NCBI RefSeq assembly: GCF_005222675.1
Contig: NZ_STGE01000068.1
Coordinates: 372,001-436,000, forward strand
DNA: 64,000 nucleotides
Direction: 5' to 3'
Origin: Mycolicibacterium sp. CR10
Lineage (GTDB): Bacteria > Actinomycetota > Actinomycetes > Mycobacteriales > Mycobacteriaceae
The stretch's first letter is position 1. Each line of letters begins with the position of its first letter. Under the pieces are notes generated by a model, which made no database searches, was not told the origin of the DNA, and was given only the letters and a program-made list of their open reading frames with translations. This document shows positions 34,336 through 42,455 of this stretch, in pieces. The position numbers were made by a program, and so were the translations under genes.

Positions 34336-34337
34336 CG

Positions 34338-35489
34338 TCAACCGAGACGGGACACTACCCACTGATGGAACTCCGCGATGTGGTGTTCGGCGGGTACGAG
34401 TACTCCTCCTTGCCGGTAGGCGCGCGATGACATCGCCGGCTGGGTTCGCTCGCAGGCGGCGAAGTCCTGTTCGTTGACCCGGTGAAACAGCTCGACCGAG
34501 TGCGACACATCCTGCTCAGATCCGACCACCTCGCCGGTGTAGAGCCAGTCGCATTCGACCACGGTGCGCTCGGCCGACATCGGGAACATCCGGTGGAAGA
34601 TCACGTGGTCGGGCACCAGGTTGATGAATACCGTCGGTTTCACGGTGATGGCGTAGTAGCGCCGGTCCTGCTCGTCGGTGATGCCCGGCAACCGGTCGAA
34701 CCCGGCCTCGCCGCCGAGGGTGAATCCCGCTACATCCGAGCCGAATTCGGCTCCAAGACCGACGTTGACCTGGGCTGCCGTCCCGCGGGCGAACTCGGGA
34801 AGGACGTCGACGAGCTCAGGGTGGATCGAGCTGCAGTGGTAGCACTCCATGAAGTTCTCGACGATCAGCTTCCAGTTCGCCGCCACGTCGTAGACGACCC
34901 GTCGACCCACGTCCAGTCCACCGATGCCGTACCGGTTGATGGCGTCCGGGTCACCGAGCGTCCTGGTGGTCTCCGCCATCACCTCGTCGAACGGCGGCGG
35001 GGTGTCGGACAGACACACCCAGGCGTAGCCAAGCCACTCGGTCAGCGCCACCGGAACCAATCCGAACGTGTACCGGTCGATGGGTGAGCCGGCGTCGTCG
35101 GTCAGCGCCCCGATGTTGGGCGCAGCCATCAGTTTGCCGTCCAGGGCGTAGGTCCAGGAGTGATACGGGCAGCGCAGGCTGCGCTTCACCTGTCCCTCGG
35201 ACTCGGTGCACAGCTGCGCACCGCGGTGTCGGCAGACGTTCAGGAACGCCCGCAGAAGTCCGTCGCGTCCACGCACCAGCAGCACGCTCTCACGGCCCAC
35301 CTGGACCTTCTTGAATTTGCCGGGCTCCGCGAGATCCGACGACCTGACCGCGCAGAACCACATGTTCTCGAAGATGCGTTCCTGCTCCGCGGCGAAGATG
35401 GCGTCGCTGACGTAGGACTCACCCGGCAGCGTGGCGATCAGGGCGGGGGAAGGCTGCGACGCGGCCGGGGCAAGGGGTGGGAGTTCCAT
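34338..35489 (-). CDS. Rieske non-heme iron oxygenase, glycine-betaine demethylase type (GbcA-like)
   Basis: A 383-residue ring-hydroxylating-type oxygenase subunit. The Rieske [2Fe-2S] ligands are CRHRGAQLC and CPYHSW near residues 85-110. The mononuclear iron site is seen in ENFMECYHCSSIHPEL. It resembles the Rieske enzymes that demethylate glycine betaine to dimethylglycine plus formaldehyde or related quaternary amines (choline or carnitine). The next gene encodes a dimethylglycine oxidase, so glycine betaine is the best substrate guess. No ferredoxin reductase partner (GbcB) is in the window. ATG 35489 has AGAGGTG upstream and lies 5 nt after the preceding stop. Confidence 0.85.
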   Translation of the reverse strand: MELPPLAPAASQPSPALIATLPGESYVSDAIFAAEQERIFENMWFCAVRSSDLAEPGKFKKVQVGRESVLLVRGRDGLLRAFLNVCRHRGAQLCTESEGQVKRSLRCPYHSWTYALDGKLMAAPNIGALTDDAGSPIDRYTFGLVPVALTEWLGYAWVCLSDTPPPFDEVMAETTRTLGDPDAINRYGIGGLDVGRRVVYDVAANWKLIVENFMECYHCSSIHPELVDVLPEFARGTAAQVNVGLGAEFGSDVAGFTLGGEAGFDRLPGITDEQDRRYYAITVKPTVFINLVPDHVIFHRMFPMSAERTVVECDWLYTGEVVGSEQDVSHSVELFHRVNEQDFAACERTQPAMSSRAYRQGGVLVPAEHHIAEFHQWVVSRLG

Positions 35490-35494
35490 CGCGT

Positions 35495-37936
35495 TCACCT
35501 CTTGATCCGTGCCATCTCGGGATCGACGACCGGCTCGGCGTGCACCACCGCGCCGTGGGTGGCACCCCGGTAGTCGACGGTGACGGCGTCGCCGACCCCG
35601 ATACCCGTGGGCAGCCACGCGTAGGCGATGGTGCGCCCGATCGTCGGCGAATAGCCGGCGCTGGTGACGTAGCCGACGCAGTCAGCCCCGACGAAGACCG
35701 GCTCCTTGCCCAGCGCGATACCGGTCGGGTCGTCGAACACGATGCTGCGCAGGGTGTTCGGCGGAGCGCCCGCCGTTTCGAGGGCGGCCTTGCCGAAGAA
35801 GTCGTTCTTGGCCATCCGCACCGCGAAATCGATACCGGCGGCGGCAGGAAGGTGCTCGGCCGTCATGTCGGTACCCCAGCCCCGGTACCCCTTCTCGATG
35901 CGCAGGCTGTTGAAGGCGATCCGGCCCGCGGCGATGACGCCATGCTCGCGCCCCCGCTCCCACAGCAGATCCCAGAGGGCCGTTCCGTATTCGGCGCTGG
36001 CGTAGATCTCCCAGCCGAGTTCGCCGACATACGAGACCCGCATCATCGTCACCGGGATAGCGCCCAGGTAGGTGCGGAGGGCGCGGAAGTACCCGAAGGA
36101 TTCGTGGGAGATGTCATCCGGGCACAGCGGTGACACGAGGTCTCGGGCCAGCGGACCCCAGACGCCGACACAGCAGGTGGCCCCGGTGATGTCGCGCACC
36201 GTCACGCTGCCGTCCTCAGGCAGATGGCGGGTCAGCCAGTCCATGTCGAGTGGCCCGTTGGCACCAACCTGGAACACTGTCTCGGACAACCGCGCAACCG
36301 TGAGATCGCTTCTCACACCACCGGTCTCGTCGAGCATCAGCGTGTAGGTCACCGACCCGACCGACTTGTCGACGTTATTGGTGGTCATCCACTGCAGAAA
36401 TGACGCCGCACCCGGTCCGGCGACCTCGTAGCGGGTCAGCGGGGTCATGTCGTACATGGCGACCGCGCTACGGGTCCACTGCGCCTCCGCCACACCGATG
36501 GGTGACCAGAAACGCGACGACCAGTCGTCGCGCTCGGGGATCACCAACCCCTCGATGCTGTCGACCAGACCGGCGTTGGCCTCGAACCAGGCGGGTCGCT
36601 CCCAGCCGCCGCCTTCGAAGAAGTAGGCGCCGAGTTCCTGGTGACGGGCATGGAACGGGCTGGTGCGCAGGCCACGCAGCGCCGTGCGGAACTGATGGGG
36701 ATGGACGACGTCGTACACCTCGACGAACGCCTGGGAGCTGGTCTGCATGACGAACTTCGGGCTGCGCGCCACGTCCTCGAACCGGTACAGGTCGCACTCG
36801 TGTACGTCGACCGACGACGAGCCGTCGATGATCCACTCGGCCGTGGCCTTGGCCACACCCGCGGAGTGCGTCACCCACACGGCCTCCGCAACCCAGAACC
36901 CCGCCAGCTCGCGGTGCTCACCCATGATCGACAGACCATCCGGGGTAAAAGAGAAAATGCCGTTGAAGGCTTCCTCGATCTTTGAATCACTGAGTGCGGG
37001 AATCATTTCGGCGGCCGCATGCCAGGCGGGCGCGAAGTCCTCCTCGGTGAACGGCAGCATCGAGGGCATGGATTCGCCTGCGGTGTCGGCCAGCAGCGTC
37101 GACATGTCCACGGGCATCGGCTTGTGGCTGTAGGAGCCGATTCCCAGGCGGTCGACGTGTTCGCGGAAGTACAGGTCCTGGTCCTGGTGGCGCAGGATCG
37201 GCAGGCCGGCTTCGGCCAGTTCGGTGTTGCGCCCCACCAGCGCCTCGATCTGCCCGGTCCGCGCGTATTGATGGGCCATGGGCACCAACGGGAGCACCAG
37301 ACCGACCTGGCGGGCGAACTGGGCGCCCCAGAACCCGGCCGCGCACACGACGACATCGGCATCGATGACGCCGTCGGCGGTGCGAACACCGGTGACGCGC
37401 TTGCCGTTGTCGACGATCCCGAGCACCTCGGTGTGCGGACGCAGTGTCGCGCCGCGGGTTTCGGCGCGCCGCGCCTGCGCCTCCGCGGCGCGCAGGGCCT
37501 TGGCCAGTCCGTCGGTCGGGGTGTGGAAGCCGCCGAGGATGCGGTCCTTGTCGATCAGCGGATGCAGAGCCAGACATTCGGCCGGGGTGACGAGCCGTCC
37601 GTCGATCCCCCATGACTGCGCCCAGCCGGCCTTACGGTGCAGATCACCCCAGCGTTCGGGCGTAGTCGCGACCTCGAGCCCGCCGACGGCGTTGAAGGCC
37701 CAGCCGTCGGGATGCTGCAGGGAGCCGAACTTCTCGACCGTGTATTTGGCGAACGCGGTCATGGTCTTCGACGGGTTGGTCTGGAACACCAGACCGGGGG
37801 CGTGTGAGGTCGAACCGCCCGTTGCGAACAACGGTCCGCGGTCGACGACCGTGACGTCGGTCCAGCCGCGTGCGGTCAGTTCATCGGCAAGCGAGGTGCC
37901 GACGATGCCTGCTCCGATCACGACGACCTTGGGCAT
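35495..37936 (-). CDS. Dimethylglycine oxidase/dehydrogenase, FAD- and folate-binding
   Basis: An 813-residue two-domain enzyme converting N,N-dimethylglycine to sarcosine, the methyl group going to tetrahydrofolate. The N-terminal FAD domain starts with VVVIGAGIVGTSLADEL; GGSTSHAPGLVFQTNPSKT has the His (residue 45) that covalently holds FAD in the Arthrobacter enzyme. The C-terminal half (from about residue 430) is a GcvT-like folate domain, with SYVGELGWEIYAS and RIEKGYRGWGTDM. Length and sequence closely match Arthrobacter globiformis dimethylglycine oxidase. ATG 37936 is the first start of the leftward operon and lies 33 nt from a pair of palindromes. Sarcosine dehydrogenase is the alternative. 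Confidence 0.92.
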   Translation of the reverse strand: MPKVVVIGAGIVGTSLADELTARGWTDVTVVDRGPLFATGGSTSHAPGLVFQTNPSKTMTAFAKYTVEKFGSLQHPDGWAFNAVGGLEVATTPERWGDLHRKAGWAQSWGIDGRLVTPAECLALHPLIDKDRILGGFHTPTDGLAKALRAAEAQARRAETRGATLRPHTEVLGIVDNGKRVTGVRTADGVIDADVVVCAAGFWGAQFARQVGLVLPLVPMAHQYARTGQIEALVGRNTELAEAGLPILRHQDQDLYFREHVDRLGIGSYSHKPMPVDMSTLLADTAGESMPSMLPFTEEDFAPAWHAAAEMIPALSDSKIEEAFNGIFSFTPDGLSIMGEHRELAGFWVAEAVWVTHSAGVAKATAEWIIDGSSSVDVHECDLYRFEDVARSPKFVMQTSSQAFVEVYDVVHPHQFRTALRGLRTSPFHARHQELGAYFFEGGGWERPAWFEANAGLVDSIEGLVIPERDDWSSRFWSPIGVAEAQWTRSAVAMYDMTPLTRYEVAGPGAASFLQWMTTNNVDKSVGSVTYTLMLDETGGVRSDLTVARLSETVFQVGANGPLDMDWLTRHLPEDGSVTVRDITGATCCVGVWGPLARDLVSPLCPDDISHESFGYFRALRTYLGAIPVTMMRVSYVGELGWEIYASAEYGTALWDLLWERGREHGVIAAGRIAFNSLRIEKGYRGWGTDMTAEHLPAAAGIDFAVRMAKNDFFGKAALETAGAPPNTLRSIVFDDPTGIALGKEPVFVGADCVGYVTSAGYSPTIGRTIAYAWLPTGIGVGDAVTVDYRGATHGAVVHAEPVVDPEMARIKR

Positions 37937-37969
37937 GGTTCGACCGCTCTCATTTCTGAACGATTAGTT

Positions 37970-38003
37970 GTTGCGTATTACGCAACGGAATGCGTCATAC
38001 GCA
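37970..38003. promoter_or_regulatory. Tandem palindromes, candidate operators of the betaine operon
   Basis: Two inverted repeats share the core TGCGT-N3-ACGCA. The first, TTGCGTATTACGCAA (37971-37985), is perfect with a 3-nt spacer. The second, TGCGTCATACGCA (37991-38003), has the same arms. Their centres are 19 nt apart. They lie 35-67 nt upstream of the dimethylglycine oxidase start codon, where a repressor or activator would act. The IclR gene at the end of the operon is the likely binder, though the HTH gene on the right cannot be excluded. Confidence 0.6.
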
Positions 38004-38087
38004 ACAAATCATCCACCTTCGGTAGGCGTCGCGCAAGACGGACACGCTGGGAGATGTCAGAGCGAGCACCCACACTTCTGCCAGGGC

Positions 38088-38103
38088 GTCAGCACATGAT
38101 GAC
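38088..38103. promoter_or_regulatory. Palindrome GTCAGCACATGATGAC before the HTH gene
   Basis: This 16-nt inverted repeat, one base off perfect in its left arm, lies 21 nt before ATG 38125. Three more copies of the consensus GTCATCACNTGATGAC lie inside the gene. Together they suggest a binding site, perhaps for the encoded HTH protein itself. Confidence 0.4.
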
Positions 38104-38124
38104 ACCGCGCAGAGAGGAACTCCC

Positions 38125-38853
38125 ATGGAAGTGTCCGACGAGCCACCCGAAGGCGTGATCCGTGGCGCTACGGGCGCTCACCCGGACCCGGCGCACCAAT
38201 CCCCGCCAGGGTCGTCATCACTTGATGACGACCCAGATACGGACCGTGCCACCCCCACAGCCCGGCCGCCGAAACCCTGGTGGGAGGGCCACCCCGACAT
38301 CGAGGCGATGGTCGCCCGCACCGAACGCGAGATCTACGGCGATCCGGCCGAACAACCGGACCCGGCACACCAGACGGCGCCGGACGCGTCATCACTTGAT
38401 GACGACGCCTGGTGGGACAGATTCTGGCCGGCCGACGGCGGACCGACCCAGCGACACGAGCTGTCAGGTGGCGATGCGTTGGTGCCGGCGTCATCACGTG
38501 ATGACGACCCAGACACGGACAGTGCCACCCCCACAGCCCGGCCGCCGAAACCCTGGTGGGAAGGCCACCCCGACATCGAGGCGATGGTCGCCCGCACCGA
38601 ACGCGAGATCTACGGAAGACCCGAGCGACCCGCAATCGACTACCCCGATCCGGTGCTCGCCGACGTCCTCAGCGGGACCAGCATCCGCGAGTTACGAGAC
38701 GCCCGCGATGATCTCGAACGGGCGAAGGCGCGCTATGAGAACTCCGTCCGCGCCGCACGCAAGGTCGGCCTCTCCTGGGGACAGATCGGCGGGATACTCG
38801 GTATCTCGCGTCAGCAACTGCACCGGCGCTACCGCAACCTCACGGACTGCTAG
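38125..38853 (+). CDS. Repeat-containing helix-turn-helix protein (242 aa)
   Basis: I do not recognise the family as a whole. Residues 30-72 and 122-164 are a near-identical duplication (ARPPKPWWEGHPDIEAMVAR then TEREIYG), acidic and Pro/Trp-rich. The C-terminal 60 residues are a coiled-coil-like helix (RELRDARDDLERAKARYENS) followed by an HTH (GLSWGQIGGILGISRQQLHR) of the type seen in many small actinobacterial regulators. ATG 38125 has AGAGGAAC upstream. The gene overlaps the convergent prcA stop by 4 nt. It is divergent from the betaine operon. Autoregulation or control of one of its neighbours is possible. Confidence 0.75.
   Translation: MEVSDEPPEGVIRGATGAHPDPAHQSPPGSSSLDDDPDTDRATPTARPPKPWWEGHPDIEAMVARTEREIYGDPAEQPDPAHQTAPDASSLDDDAWWDRFWPADGGPTQRHELSGGDALVPASSRDDDPDTDSATPTARPPKPWWEGHPDIEAMVARTEREIYGRPERPAIDYPDPVLADVLSGTSIRELRDARDDLERAKARYENSVRAARKVGLSWGQIGGILGISRQQLHRRYRNLTDC
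38213..38339 (+). repeat. Intragenic duplication, copy 1 (127 nt)
   Basis: This segment recurs at 38489-38615, offset 276 nt, with only 4 mismatches in 127. It encodes the repeated DDDPDT to EREIYG block. It begins with the palindrome GTCATCACTTGATGAC (38214-38229). Confidence 0.9.
38489..38615 (+). repeat. Intragenic duplication, copy 2 (127 nt)
   Basis: Second copy of the 38213-38339 segment. Its palindrome, GTCATCACGTGATGAC (38490-38505), is perfect. A third internal palindrome, GTCATCACTTGATGAC, stands alone at 38388-38403 between the two copies. Confidence 0.9.
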
Positions 38854-39614
38854 GAGTCGCCGGCGTCGTCGCTTTCGGCGGATTCGGAGCTCTCGGCCGC
38901 CTCGGCCGAATCCCTTTGCGGCAGCAGCGCTTCGAGTGCGCTTCCGGTGATCCGACGGAACGCCCGCCGCGGCCGGTTGGCATCGAGGATCGCCACCTCC
39001 AGCGTGGCCGGCCCCAGCGCCCGCGGTTCGCTGCCGTTCACACCCGCGCTGAGAGCTCCCACCGCGATGGCCACCGCCTCGGTCAGGCTCGCGTTCTCAA
39101 TATAGGAATCGGTGAGCGCCGTCGCGATCGGCTCGGTGGTCCCACCCATCACGACGAAGTGCGGTTCGTCGGCGATCGAGCCGTCGTAGGTGATGCGGTA
39201 AAGCTCAGGGGACTTGGTCTCGCCGTAGTGGGCAACCTCCGCCACGCAGAGCTCCACCTCGTAGGGCTTGGCCTGCTCGGTGAAGATCGTGCCCAGCGTC
39301 TGGGCGTAGACGTTGGCCAGTTGGCGGCCCGTCACATCGCGGCGCGAGTACGCATACCCCTGGGTGTCGGCGAACCGAATGCCACCGCTGCGCAGGTTGT
39401 TGAACTCGTTGAACCGACCCACCGCGGCGAAACCGATGCGGTCGTAGAGTTCGCTGACCTTCTGCAATGACCGCGACGGGTTCTCCGCGACGAACAGCAC
39501 ACCGTCGGCGTAGGCCAGCGCGACCACGCTGCGTCCCCTGGCGATGCCCTTCCGTGCGAGCTCGGACCGCTCGCGCATGGCCTGCTCGGGCGAGATGAAG
39601 TACGGAAAGCTCAC
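38850..39614 (-). CDS. prcA: Proteasome alpha subunit PrcA
   Basis: PrcA forms the outer heptameric rings of the 20S proteasome and gates entry. The 254-residue protein starts with the gating sequence MSFPYFISPEQAMRERSELA and has the alpha-subunit helix and NNLRSGGIRFADTQGYAYSRRD. The C-terminal tail is acidic and Ser-rich (AAESSESAESDDAGDS). GTG 39614 overlaps the prcB stop by GTGA. The stop overlaps the convergent HTH gene by 4 nt. It is the last gene of pup-prcB-prcA. Confidence 0.96.
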   Translation of the reverse strand: MSFPYFISPEQAMRERSELARKGIARGRSVVALAYADGVLFVAENPSRSLQKVSELYDRIGFAAVGRFNEFNNLRSGGIRFADTQGYAYSRRDVTGRQLANVYAQTLGTIFTEQAKPYEVELCVAEVAHYGETKSPELYRITYDGSIADEPHFVVMGGTTEPIATALTDSYIENASLTEAVAIAVGALSAGVNGSEPRALGPATLEVAILDANRPRRAFRRITGSALEALLPQRDSAEAAESSESAESDDAGDS

Positions 39615-40528
39615 AGCTCGTCACCTCGAACGATGTGCGCATCGGGTCCGAAAGTGTCTGCCCGCGAACGATTCTCGATGATCTCGCGGCATACCGCGGC
39701 GATCTGCTGCTCGGGTATCTCGCTGGCTCCTTCGGCGCCGATCACCACGGCGGTCGGGTAGATGCCGCGCACCAGATCCGGTCCGCCGGTCGCGGAGTCG
39801 TCGTCGGCAGCGTCATAGAGCGCCTCGACCGCCACGCGCAGCGCCGAGTCGGCGTCGGTCACCTGGGAGTAGAGCTTCTTCATCGAGGACTTGGCGAAGA
39901 TCGAACCCGAGCCCACCGACTGATAGCCCTCCTCTTCGAGGTTGTGTCCGCCGGCGGCATCGAACGAGACGATTCGGCCAGCGCCCTCGGGGTTGGGGTC
40001 GTCGAGGTCGTATCCGGCCAGCAGCGGCAGCGCGACGAAGCCTTGAAGTGCGGCACCCAGATTGCCCCGGACCATGGTGGCAAGCCGGTTCACCTTGCCG
40101 GGGAACGTCAGCGCGACACCTTCGAGCTTCTCGTAGTGTTCGAGTTCCACCGCGTACAACCGGGCGAATTCCACCGCGATGGCGGCGGTGCCCGCGATGC
40201 CGGTGACCGTGTAGTCGTCGGTGATGTAGACCTTCTGCACGTCGCGGCTGGCGATCATGTGCCCCTGCGTCGCCCGCCGGTCACCGGCCATCACGACGCC
40301 GCCCGGGTATTTCAGCGCGACGATCGTGGTGCCGTGAGGCACGGATTCGGTGGGCAGTCCCGTCGGCCCGGTACCGGTGCCGGGCAACAGGTGGGGTGCC
40401 TGGTGGCGCAGGAAATCGGAGAACGAGGACAGGTTCACACCGCCTTGTGACAGGCCTTGCGACGAGGCGCTAAACGCTCCGGGTACTGCAGACGGAAAGG
40501 CTGACTGTTCGCGGTGCGGCCAGGTCAC
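39611..40528 (-). CDS. prcB: Proteasome beta subunit PrcB (with propeptide)
   Basis: PrcB is the catalytic subunit. The 305-residue precursor is cleaved before the nucleophile Thr67 in ESVPHG/TTIVALKYPGG, giving a mature chain of 239 residues; the propeptide is about 66 residues, longer than the 57 I recall for M. tuberculosis. Other active-site elements, GDRRATQG and the SVGSGS motif, are present. GTG 40528 overlaps the pup stop by GTGA and prcA overlaps its stop in the same way, so the three products are made in coupled translation. Confidence 0.96.
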   Translation of the reverse strand: MTWPHREQSAFPSAVPGAFSASSQGLSQGGVNLSSFSDFLRHQAPHLLPGTGTGPTGLPTESVPHGTTIVALKYPGGVVMAGDRRATQGHMIASRDVQKVYITDDYTVTGIAGTAAIAVEFARLYAVELEHYEKLEGVALTFPGKVNRLATMVRGNLGAALQGFVALPLLAGYDLDDPNPEGAGRIVSFDAAGGHNLEEEGYQSVGSGSIFAKSSMKKLYSQVTDADSALRVAVEALYDAADDDSATGGPDLVRGIYPTAVVIGAEGASEIPEQQIAAVCREIIENRSRADTFGPDAHIVRGDEL

Positions 40529-40719
40529 TGGCCGCCCTTCTGGACGTACGCACGGACGAAGTCCTCGGCGTTCTCCTCGAGGACGTCATCGATCTCGTCG
40601 AGGAGGTCGTCGGTTTCCTCGGTCAGCTTCTCGCGGCGCTCCTGCCCGGCGGCCGTGCTGCCGGTGGCGTCGTCGTCGTCCCCGCCACCGCCACCACGCT
40701 TGGTCTGCTCCTGAGCCAT
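40525..40719 (-). CDS. pup: Prokaryotic ubiquitin-like protein Pup
   Basis: Pup is the 64-residue, intrinsically disordered tag attached to proteasome substrates. It has the typical acidic body (DDLLDEIDDVLEENAEDFVR) that binds Mpa, and it ends AYVQKGGQ, so the C-terminal Gln must be deamidated by Dop before PafA can use it. ATG 40719 has AGGAGG 5 nt upstream. Spacing of 104 nt separates it from dop on the same strand; it overlaps prcB by GTGA. Confidence 0.97.
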   Translation of the reverse strand: MAQEQTKRGGGGGDDDDATGSTAAGQERREKLTEETDDLLDEIDDVLEENAEDFVRAYVQKGGQ

Positions 40720-40823
40720 CGCTGCCTCCTGCGTATGTCATCGGTGGTCTCAACTGTGTTGGTTCACGCCCACCGGTTCCACCACCCTACCGGTCGGCAG
40801 CGAGATTGCTGGGGATAGCCCGA

Positions 40824-42320
40824 TCAGTTGGTCAGCTGTTCGACGAGTTCTGCAGCGCTGTCGACAGAGTCCAGCAGCGCCCCCACGTGGGCCTTGCTGC
40901 CCCGCAGCGGCTCCAGCGTGGGAATCCGCACCAGCGAATCGCCGCCCAGGTCGAAGATCACCGAATCCCAGCTGGCGGCGGCGATGTCCGCGCCGAAGCG
41001 CCGCAGGCATTCGCCGCGGAAGTACGCGCGGGTGTCCGTCGGCGGGTTGTCCACGGCGTCGATCACCTGCTGCTCGGTGACCAACCGCTTCATCGAGCCG
41101 CGCGCGACGAGCCGGTTGTACAGGCCCTTGTCCAGGCGGACATCGGAGTACTGCAGATCGACGAGATGCAACCGCGGCGCCGACCAGCTGAGGTTCTCGC
41201 GATGCCGAAAACCGTCGAGCAGCCGCAGCTTGGCCGGCCAGTCCAGCAGGTCGGCGCATTCCATTGGATCGCGCTCCAGCAGATCAAGCACGTGCGCCCA
41301 GGTCTCGACGACCTTGGAGGCGCTGGGGTCGGGATCGCGACTGTCCACCAGCTTCGCCACGCGGTCGAGGTAAATGCGTTGCAGGGCAAGCGCGGTCAAC
41401 TCACGACCGTCGGCCAGCGCGACGGTGGCCCGCAACGACGGGTCTCGGCTGACGACGTGCACGGCGTGCACCGGCCGCGCCAGCGCGAGGTCCGACAGAT
41501 CCACCCCGTCTTCGATCAGGTCCAGCACCAGCGCGGTCGCACCGACCTTCAGGTACGTCGACGTCTCCGCCAGGTTCGCGTCCCCGATGATGACGTGCAG
41601 CCGCCGGTACTTGTCCGCGTCCGCGTGCGGCTCGTCGCGGGTGTTGATGATGCCGCGCTTGAGAGTGGTCTCGAGACCGACCTCGACCTCGATGTAGTCG
41701 GAGCGCTGGCTGAGCTGGAAGCCAGGCTCGTCACCGGAGGGGCCGACGCCGACGCGACCGGACCCGGTCACCACCTGACGGGACACCAGGAACGGCGTCA
41801 GGCCGGCGATGACCGCCGAGAACGGCGTCTGGCGCGACATCAGGTAGTTCTCGTGGGAACCGTACGACGCGCCCTTGCCGTCGACGTTGTTCTTGTAGAG
41901 CTGAAGCTTCGCCGCACCGGGCACGCTGGCGACGTGGCGCGCCGCGGCCTCCATCACCCGCTCACCGGCCTTGTCCCAGATGACCGCATCGAGCGGGTCG
42001 GTGCACTCCGGAGCGGAGTACTCGGGATGCGCATGGTCCACGTAGAGGCGCGCGCCGTTGGTCAGGATCATGTTGGCGGCACCGACCTCATCGGCATCCA
42101 CCACCGGCGGCGGACCCGAGGAGCGGCTCAGGTCGAATCCCCGCGCGTCACGCAGAGGCGATTCCACTTCGTAGTCCCAGCGGGTCCGCTTGGCCCGCTG
42201 AATTCCTGCGGCTGCCGCGTACGCCAACACTGCCTGGGTAGAGGTCAGGATCGGATTCGCGGTCGGGTCGGACGGCGATGAGATGCCGTACTCGACCTCC
42301 GTTCCGATGATCCTTTGCAT
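40824..42320 (-). CDS. dop: Pup deamidase/depupylase Dop
   Basis: Dop converts the C-terminal Gln of Pup to Glu and can also remove Pup from proteins. The 498-residue enzyme is a glutamine-synthetase-like paralogue of PafA: GTEVEYGISS at the N terminus, LYKNNVDGKGASYGSHENYL for ATP and magnesium and GIINTRDEPHADADKYRRLH as in PafA. ATG 42320 has TAGGGT 7 nt upstream (42328-42333), another leaderless layout. It precedes pup on the same strand. Confidence 0.96.
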   Translation of the reverse strand: MQRIIGTEVEYGISSPSDPTANPILTSTQAVLAYAAAAGIQRAKRTRWDYEVESPLRDARGFDLSRSSGPPPVVDADEVGAANMILTNGARLYVDHAHPEYSAPECTDPLDAVIWDKAGERVMEAAARHVASVPGAAKLQLYKNNVDGKGASYGSHENYLMSRQTPFSAVIAGLTPFLVSRQVVTGSGRVGVGPSGDEPGFQLSQRSDYIEVEVGLETTLKRGIINTRDEPHADADKYRRLHVIIGDANLAETSTYLKVGATALVLDLIEDGVDLSDLALARPVHAVHVVSRDPSLRATVALADGRELTALALQRIYLDRVAKLVDSRDPDPSASKVVETWAHVLDLLERDPMECADLLDWPAKLRLLDGFRHRENLSWSAPRLHLVDLQYSDVRLDKGLYNRLVARGSMKRLVTEQQVIDAVDNPPTDTRAYFRGECLRRFGADIAAASWDSVIFDLGGDSLVRIPTLEPLRGSKAHVGALLDSVDSAAELVEQLTN

Positions 42321-42327
42321 ACCGGCC

Positions 42328-42333
42328 ACCCTA
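42328..42333 (-). promoter_or_regulatory. Candidate -10 (TAGGGT) for leaderless dop
   Basis: Reading the minus strand, TAGGGT is followed by GGCCGGT and ATG 42320. No good ribosome site is present, which supports a leaderless transcript. Confidence 0.45.
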
Positions 42334-42455
42334 GAGGGAGGACGAAGGGGCCGAGGAACGAGGCCACGAGGAGCCCGACCAAAAAATGTCGTGGGACTCA
42401 ATACGGGCGAGGTCACGAGGCTGCGCGGAATGCAGGCGCGGAGCAGGACCGCGTG

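Noticed and set aside
32706..34430. 574-codon reading frame antisense to betB
   Set aside because: The sense strand has all aldehyde dehydrogenase motifs; this one has none.
38088..38615. CRISPR-like array formed by the repeated palindromes
   Set aside because: The spacing is irregular, the repeats lie in a coding frame and no cas genes are near.
40350..42281. 643-codon reading frame antisense to dop, pup and the prcB 5' end
   Set aside because: All three genes on the other strand are recognised with full-length motifs; this frame has no start signal or domain.
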